From Helichrysum umbraculigerum (Eukaryota; Streptophyta; Magnoliopsida; Asterales; Asteraceae): a stretch of DNA of 64,000 nucleotides. This document shows, piece after piece, positions 23,826 through 33,400 of the stretch (position 1 is the first letter of the stretch; every line of letters begins with the position of its first letter). Below the pieces are notes generated by a model. The model ran no database searches. It was not told where the DNA came from and was given only the letters and a program-made list of their open reading frames with translations. The position numbers and the translations under genes were made by a program. The DNA is taken from the NCBI GenBank assembly GCA_949592205.1, contig CATIUR010000001.1:263846250-263910249 (forward strand). Reading direction: 5' to 3'.

Positions 23826-26800
23826 GTATGTATGTATATGTATATATCTGCGTGTACAACTTGACTGATTGTCAAATTAATGGTTTACAGGACTATATAG
23901 GCAATAAAAGACTGGAGCTTTCAGGTCAATTATTAGCTCTACTATTTGAGGTGAGTGCTTCATTCTTTTAACCAGCATTGACAAACTTAGGTAGCCTGCC
24001 ACAATTGTACCAACACTGCTCTATGGAGGATGCTTTAGTTGTTGGATTCATGAACCGGAGGCTAAAGATAACAGCTTTTGCTGTCCCGACTCTGTTCACT
24101 CTGTTGATATTCTAGTTAGTCAAGATTGCTTTTTGTCAACATCAATAGTCTTAATCATGTGTGAAACTTCATGATTCAGGACCTATTCAAGACAATGAAT
24201 GACGAGATAAAGAGAACTGTAGAAAAGCTCCTAGCAAAGAACAATCGTGTGCAAAGGTTTGATATCTCTCAGGTATGTCAAATTTCTTAAATGGGAAATG
24301 CATAAATCTTTACTACTCCGTATCTGTTACAATATAGTAAGTTGTTGTCGTCAGGTGAGTTGTTTTATCTGAAGGGAAGTTGATGTTACATCTCAATGAT
24401 ATTCACATACTTCGCCGGTGTTGATCACAAATAAAAAGTAAATGTGTTAACAAAAAATACATTATTAAAAGAGTTTCTGTGTTTGAATCGAGTTTTACTC
24501 TGAACGCTGATCTTCACTTTCCGTTACTATTCACGTGATAAGCACAAGCTTGAATCAATGTATTGATAACACTGATCTGATGAAATTCACTTGAGTAGAG
24601 TTTAAGTAAAGTCGTTTTTATTGATAACCAAAATCATAATCGTTGTACATCTTTGACTCCTTATTTATCTAGACAAGGCCTTGACCTCATTAAAAACCCA
24701 TCAACCACTAACTATGATCAATACTATTAAGTGTTCAAGCCAGTAATAACTAGACACCTGTCAAATGACATCCCCTCTATTACACAATAAAATCCTAGAA
24801 AACGACCTTATCATTGTTGTACTCATGAACATTTGCGTAGTTAATAGAATTTTTTTTTATATCTTTGTGGGGTGTGTCTTTGCTTGTTTTTAGATGTTCT
24901 CTTTTATAATTATGCTCATTTGCGGTAGTTACTCATAGAGGGGGAAAATGGAAACATTAGAATGAAAAATATAAGAAACTCATAGAGGCAAAAATGGAAA
25001 CATTAGAAGGAAAAATGCAATAGAAATGAAAATTTCGTTCTTGACATGAGTAGTTTTCTAATTTGATAAAATTTGTACTACATATAATATAGGAATTATA
25101 CATCTGTTCATACTTGCACAAAGACATCTTAGTGAAATACACCCGTATTAAAAAACATGTCAGAAGTTAATACCCACTCAGAACTAACTTGAAGATTCTG
25201 GAATAAGTTCCTTTCGTTCTCGGATGAAATGATAGTTGCAGAAGGAAATCATATATGTCTGACTAAAAAAATTCGAGTGAATATTTCAAAACCTCCTACC
25301 CTATTGTCAGTGATTTATAATACAAAAAATCTACGGATGATAGTCTCAACCAATCAAAATTGTTATGTGCTAGTATGGCAGGAAGGGATGGCCGTTTCAA
25401 CCTTAGAAAGTGAGATTTTGGATCCTGAGCTTCCAATAGCTATTATCTCATTCTTCTCTTTCTGTTGTTTTCTGACTTTTAGTAGATTATTGTTCAGTAT
25501 GTATCGAAAGGAAGTATTACCCTTGGCTTGGAGCGTAGCCTATCTACTGGAAATTGGGATGTTAAGCGATTTAAGATGCACAGGAAAGGCATTACACAGG
25601 TGCTTTATTTCCCTTTTCTATGATTTATATAGAATATTTGTTTGTATGATAGCACTAAAAATTTACTTGTAACAGATTGTTACAAGACTATCCTTTATTG
25701 GAGCATTTGGCTCCATGACAAAAATATCACCACAGTTCGAAAAGTCCAGGAAAGTTAGTGGACCTAGGGCGTTACAACCTAGCCAGGTAGGCTCAGTATC
25801 AATCTTAAATCGTTGTTTCACCTTTGTTGTATTTGAAGCTCCATTTTGATCAAATTATGAACACTATCTACATTGTAGCAGCACTGCTTATTATTCTGTT
25901 AAAAATCTTCATTGACAGTGGGGCATGCTTTGTCCCTGTGACACCCCTGAAGGTGAAGCTTGTGGGTTGGTGAAAAATCTTGCTTTAATGACACATGTTA
26001 CAACTGATGAAGAGGAAGGCCCTATCATTTCCTTGGTATCTCTTTACTTTCATGCTCTATTTTTATGATATTCTTTCCCTTAAATTGTGAAAATATGAGT
26101 ATTTTAATGGTGAACGAAATCTTGATAGAACATGAAGAACATGTAATGATAGAAGTCTAAAATACACTTATTAGCAGAGTATAACTACTTATTAGTCAAG
26201 TGATCATGTGAAAAATTATGTTTATAATCTGAAGTTGTACTTTTTTTTACTTCGTTAGTGTTATGGCCTGGGAGTTGAAGACTTGTCTCTACTCTCTGGT
26301 GAAGAACTTCATTCGCCAAAGTCATACCTCATCATATTAAACGGGCTTATCCTCGGCAAGCATAAGAGGCCACAGGTTGTATCTATATATTTTATTTTCT
26401 GATATTATTATTGAATGTATCAGATCATTTCTCTGATGTTATACTTTTTTGATTGATTAACTTTTTAGCTGTTTGCTACTGGAATGAGAAAGCTGCGAAG
26501 GGCGGGTAAAGTAGGTGATTTTGTAAGCATCTATGTCAATGAGAAACAAGTAAGCACTTTTGACCCGCAATTCATCAATCAACCTGTGTTGCATGTAAAG
26601 ATTAGGGTTTCTCGCTATCACCTTCCTCGAAACTATGCGGATAAGTATAAAAGACTTATATTATACTTAAGTGATTTAGTTTGTAATGAAACATTTTTCT
26701 TAGACTTTCACGATTTATGATGACAAATTAGTTGATATCTAAAATTAGTATGAAACCAGTCATGTTAATGATTGTCTTTACTAAAATTTGTTTCTTTCTG

Positions 26801-27331
26801 AATAGTCTCGTCAAAACAATGGCTATATTGTAGAACATGCCATCTGAGGGTTTGTATAGTAAAAATGAGTAATGTTATAAACCTTGATGTGCGACAATGT
26901 TACTCACATGATCTATCTTGTGACACCAACTTTTTTAACATGGCTATATGCCTATATTTATATAATAGTTTTAGTCATATTGATTTGTAAATGATAATTT
27001 TTCAATTACTATTTAATTGTTTTTCAACTGTAGCTTTTAATGTGACTTATTATTTACCGTGGTAAGTATTTCAGTTATATATAACTTTATTCGCTACATA
27101 TTTTTCACACATGTTTACTTTATCATGGTAATATGAATAAAGAAATTATTAAGCACGCTTAATTACCATTATTATTAGAGTAACACTATATAGACCTACA
27201 AATACACCTAAACTTCTTATTGGTTGGTATTTTCTCTCTCATAATTTCCACCAATCACTTTTTCACATTAACCAATCACATCTTTAGGTCTAGTTTTAGG
27301 TTTACCTATTTAGGTCTACCAATCATTTTCC

Positions 27332-27410
<79 letters not shown>

Positions 27411-30400
27411 CTTTATTGTTGCTGTTGATGCTGTTGTTTTTGAGATTATTGTGTTTACAACAATAACTACTACTACTAGGGTTGAGTATGTGCAAATGGA
27501 ACATGCATTCACTCATTTTCCACTTAGGGAATCATACTTCAAAATTAACATTTAAGGGTCTCTACTTCAGAGAAGAATGCTTTTCACCCCTCAAGCTGAC
27601 CAGTGCCATGTCAGTATCCTAAGATGTGTTTTTGTGAAAATGTTGACCCCAAAATGTAGATTCTGAAAGTATGTTATCCCAAATATAAACTGATTGGTTG
27701 TATCGATTTGCCTGATTAACCCACTACTAGGTTCTTATAATTAACATAGCATTGTGGTGAGATGGAACTATTATCAACAGTTCATCCTTTTGCGTAACAA
27801 CGCACACATAAACATGATGAAAAGTATAAATACAAGTAAAGATGAAAGTTTGTGTATTGGAGTATTAATATTTATCTTTCTGAGTTTGTAAGCTGTGAGC
27901 CTCCATTATGGCTTCCTTAAGTTATGGGTGTGTTTGGCAAAACTAGCTGGTAGCTGGAGCTTATTTGTTATAAGTGTTTGGTAAAACTGGTTGGAACTTA
28001 AAGATGTAAATTGACATAAAAGGACAAAAAAATAAATGATATATATTGATATAAGGGGTACTTATGTAATTTCTCATTTCATAAGCTTGGAGCTTATTTT
28101 TATAAGCTACTTCAAGTAGCTTATATTTTAGAGCTTATTTTTCAATAAGCTCCTCAAGTTGTCTACCAAACAAGACTAGAAGCTTGAGCTTATAGACTAA
28201 ATAAATTTAAGCTCCAACAAGCTTGTGAGCCAAACACACCCTATATGTGATTGTGATTTTCGTATACTAGGACATATGTGATACTTTATATGTGTTCTCT
28301 CTTTTCTATGTTTAAAGTCTTGTACTCACATTCATTAGCAACACTAGCCTCACACAAACCATCATTGAGGCTTCTAAAAGGGTTTATTCTTTTTGGCAGC
28401 GTTGTGTTTATATTGCGTCCGATGGTGGCCGTGTTTGTCGGCCACTTGTAATTGCCGACAAGGGTGTATCAAGAATTAAGCATCATCACATGAGAGAGCT
28501 GAAGGTAAGTTACTGATCCACAATTTATTGTCAAATCATTCGATGCCATATCCACACCCTTTGTTAACCATGTCTCCTTATTGAAGGATGGAGTTCGCAA
28601 TTTCGACAGCTTTCTACGGGAAGGACTGATAGAATATCTTGATGTCAATGAAGAGAACAATGCTTTGGTTTGCCAAATTTTGTTGTCTTTGGAAATTATG
28701 AGTCGTTTAGTGATTCGATAACTTTATTTCATACTGTCAATTTTCGTAGATTGCTTTATACGAAGGAGAGACTACCAGTGAGACAACTCATATTGAAATA
28801 GAACCTTTCACAATTTTAGGCGTTTGTGCTGGCCTGATTCCTTTTCCTCACCACAACCAATCCCCGAGAAATACCTATCAGGTCTTTATCGCTTATCATT
28901 TGTGGAGTTATAACTGGTTATCACTCCGATCGCAATAGCTTTGATGATTATGATTTTTCTTTTTTCTGTTTCTAGTGTGCTATGGGAAAACAAGCAATGG
29001 GTAATATTGCTTATAACCAGGTATTGCCTTTTCTACTTCCGAGACCATGTAGTTGGATTATTTGTCAAATTTTACTTTGATTTGTTCTTCATATGTAGTT
29101 TGAGCTAGTCCATGCAGTTTGTCCCTCAATCTTCAAATTTAATTTTGTTTTCTTCGTAAGCCGTAGTTTGAGTTATGATCAATCCATCTTTATGCACAAC
29201 TGGATTTAACAATTACTGAGGCTTGCATTTTTATTTGTATTTGTATAGCTTGGGTGTGTTCGGTTTATGGGAATGAAAATGAAAAAATAGGTGTCATTCC
29301 CATAAATAGTGTTTGGTTAATAGGGTTGGTATTAAAAATAGGATATCGGACCCACAAATATAGGCACAATCTAAGCTCCAGTCATAAGGTGGGTTTGGAA
29401 ATCCATTCCCATACCCATTAGAAACCCATGCCCATAGTCATTGGAAGTTTCAAACCAAAATCTATACTTTCTGAACCTATTATTAGAATTATAAAGTATT
29501 ACCTTAGAAAGTAACACCTGACATGCCACTAAATGTTGATGTTTCAACGTTTTGTTGTGATGGAGTAGACATGCAGTTAATTAGTTGATTGCTGTTAAGT
29601 TTTTTCATGTTTTACAAACATAGGTTTGTGAAGCAAGGAAACAACACATGAGATGTTGCATTTTGAGTTTAAATCAAGGTTACATACCATTTGGCCCTGT
29701 ACATTAGAAAAGGATATTTTTTATTCTTTGGTAAGGAGGGATTAAATGATCCTGTTTGTGTGGAGAATATGCCATCAGTTCTGGGGTATTTTGTAGCTGG
29801 CTGTGGTGCCAGTATTGATGAACTGTAACTGCGATACACTTTTGTAGTTGTGCTACTAACCTGATTGTTTCCGTGTTAATCTCCCCATCTCTTCTTTTAT
29901 GTTGATTATACATTGCTTTTCCCATGTGTTTGTTACATGCATTGGGTTTATAGGATATTATGTTTATGTGTAATCACTTAACTTTGTTGTCTTTATTAAT
30001 ACTTAATAACTTCATTGTATCTCCTAAAGCTATGTCGGATGGATACATTGATCTACCTTTTGGTTTATCCTCAACGGCCACTACTGACAACAAGAACAAT
30101 TGAGCTGGTTTGTATGCTGTCTCTTACACCCCTGTATGTACTAATTTGTTGGTTTTCATCCTCAGTGGGTAGATAGTAAACTGTCACCATTTTCAGGTTG
30201 GATATGATAAACTTGGAGCCGGGCAAAATGCAACTGTTGCAGTAATGAGTTATAGTGGTTATGACATCGAGGATGCCATAGTCATGAATAAATCATCTTT
30301 GGACCGTGGTTTTGGTCGTTGTATTGTAATGAAAAAGTAATTAACTGATTAACTTATTTCAAATATTCTGATAATATCTGTTGGTTTCAGTTATTGTGTT

Positions 30401-33400
30401 TTGAGGTTGCTTTCTCATATGTATTTTTCATAAATAGGATGTCAGCTGCGTATCAGAAGTATGACAATGTGTGTGACCAGTTTTCTTCGCCCCGCAAATC
30501 CCAGCATGATCCAGAGAAGATTCAGGTGGTTCCCTCTGTTATGAACCATCTGGTGATTTGACTTATGCATGTTTTACATAATGTCTTGTAATTATTTATC
30601 ATATTCTTACTGCTAGTCAATTTTGAACCAGTGTGATAGCTGGTATATTCATTATTGTTAATTGGTGGTCATGTATTGATTTTTTATTATCTCCTGAATC
30701 CGGGTTGGGTTGACCTGCAGAAATATTGTTCATTTTTATGAAAACTTTTCTATAGATATAATGTGTTGTAGTTACAATAATAATCTTTATCTTTTAACAA
30801 AAACCATTAAAGAATTTGGATGCATAATAAATTACTTTGGGTGGCTATAAATCTGTTGTCCTTATAGCTAGTTTTATCATTTCCAGTTGAACCATTTGAT
30901 AAAACGTACTTGTACATCGTAAAATTTGTATAACACAATCTTCGTTTGTGTAGATTTTGGATAATGATGGACTTGCTTCTCCTGGTGAAATAATAAGACA
31001 TCAAGATATTTATTTACAGAAAGAGTGCCCTATAGATACCAAGGCTTCCATCAACTCTCATCCATCACAAACGTGAGTTGATTATTATCTACCACAATTC
31101 ATAATGTCCACGTGATGATAAAATCTCATTATTCTCTTGCATCCAGTCAATATAGAACAAGTAAACAGACCTACAAAGGTGCAGAAGGGGAAACAGCTGT
31201 GGTTGATCGAGTGGCATTATGCTCTGATAAGCTCAACAATTTATGTGTGAAGTTCATGATTCGCCATACTCGAAGGCCTGAGGTAAGAGTTACTATTTTA
31301 TACTATACAAGTATACAACTTTCAAGACCTTTCTCTTCTTTTGTAATCTTATTTTTCTGGAGGTTTTACTGATATGCTAAATTCATTTAGGTTGGTGACA
31401 AGTTCAGTAGCCGACATGGCCAGAAAGGTGTTTGTGGGACCATAGTTCAACAAGAAGATTTTCCTTTCTCTGAACGCGGGATTTGCCCAGATTTGATTAT
31501 GAATCCTCACGGCTTTCCAAGGTAGGAATCATTATATGCTTAGAGTGAAAAACATTGTGCATATGCGCAAAATTTGATTACGGCATGCTAGTTGGTGAGG
31601 AGAAGAATATAAACAACTAATCGTAAGTGCTGGAACCAGAAAGAAAACCAAAAAGAAGTGAATTTCTTTGGGTTCTGAAACAATAACTATCTACACTCAC
31701 TTAAATATGAAATGTTATGAAACTAGTAGGCTACGATCAATGATTAGAGAGACAATCGATATGAAAAGACAACATGAAGAGGATGCTACTATTAATTCCT
31801 AGTAAGATTAGCTCACCGTCATATAATCTATGATTGTTTTTGATACTGAGACCAGCTTAAGGAATTATGGAATCTATATTTGTACTGGCTTCAGATGTCA
31901 TATATCTTTTCAAATGCTTTTGTGTACAGAAATGACAATGAAATAACAAAATGACTTGGTCTAACGAAATAATATAAATATAATTTGCAAGGAAATATTG
32001 TAGGATCCTTTTCTTGCGAATAACCAAAGGAAATAAAGTTGCTGCCTACACATATAGTATTATCGTCTATTAGTAATCTATCAAGTATTCTTGGAAAATT
32101 GATCACGGGCTAGGTCTGTGCATTGTAACATCATTACAGTGAGCTATCATGATGTTCCATATATAATGATTGGTTATTGCTAACGGTGTAGAAGCTTTAT
32201 ATTTGTGTTTTTCACCTTTTGTCATTTATTTGATTCAGTCGTATGACTGTTGGGAAGATGATAGAGCTTCTTGGGAGTAAGGCTGGAGTTTCATGTGGCA
32301 AGTTTCATTATGGCAGTGCATTTGGGGAACCAAGTGGTCATGCAGACAAAGTTGAAGACATAAGGTGCGATTTTTTCTGTGAGTAGAAATGTCTATCTTG
32401 AATGCTAATATAGTTGCTGATCCTAAATGACGTTTCTTCTCTTAAACAGTGAAACCCTTGTGAAGCATGGCTTTTGCTACAATGGAAAGGATTTCCTATA
32501 TTCAGGTTTTTAATCTTATTTTTGCACAATATGTTGATAATAAATCAATATCGTAGTAGAACTTGAGTTTGTCCCTCTTATTGTTCTTTCAGCACTCGTA
32601 TGCCTTTGTGATAGTAAATAAAAGAAAGGCTTATATGCATATAAAGAGTCAATTACATTTTGAACTTGTCTTCCACTATGATGTTGGACATTTTAACCTT
32701 AAAGCCCTTGCCTTTGACAGTTATGGAATCCATTGACAGACATGGTTGACATGACACATCCTGTTATTATATTTTTGAACAATTAATTAGGTGAGACAAC
32801 ATCCATAAGTACCCATGTACCCAACCAACAGAAAACGTTGACAGATGGTGTGTGCTGTTACCATACCACATTCTTACGCTTTGAGACCACCATGATCCAA
32901 AGTTTTCATCATACCATGACATCATCGTTATACAATATAGTAGAGAATATGTGTGTACCATTGAAGGATGGTTGTATACACTAACTGACTGTGCTCGGAC
33001 ATAATTATACATATTTTTGCCTATCATTTACGGGGACATCAAACTTTTCTTTGTGTGTGTCGAATTGGGGAGAGGGGAAGGGGGGTTGGTAATCTGTTTC
33101 CTTATATTGATTCCTACCCAGGTGCAAGATTCAGTTGAATTGAGGATAACTTGTTGGGAAAGGGGTCTGCGGGTGTCTTCGTGTTCTAGGGAGTTAAACT
33201 GGATTCATAAATACAATGAAAACATGTAGCCTTTAATTACCGTTTATATATTACGCAACTGTATAACACCTCAACTTTTTTTATTCTATTCCAGGTATCA
33301 CTGGTACACCACTGCAAGCATATATATTTATGGGTCCAATATACTACCAGAAACTAAAGCACATGGTAATGATTAAATCCTTTAATGATCATACTTCAGC

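Noticed and set aside
25229..25672. 147-codon open frame
   Set aside because: Reads through NRPC2 intron 16 and exon 17 in the wrong frame.
27220..27555. Poly-Ile/Asn frames on both strands
   Set aside because: ATT microsatellite.
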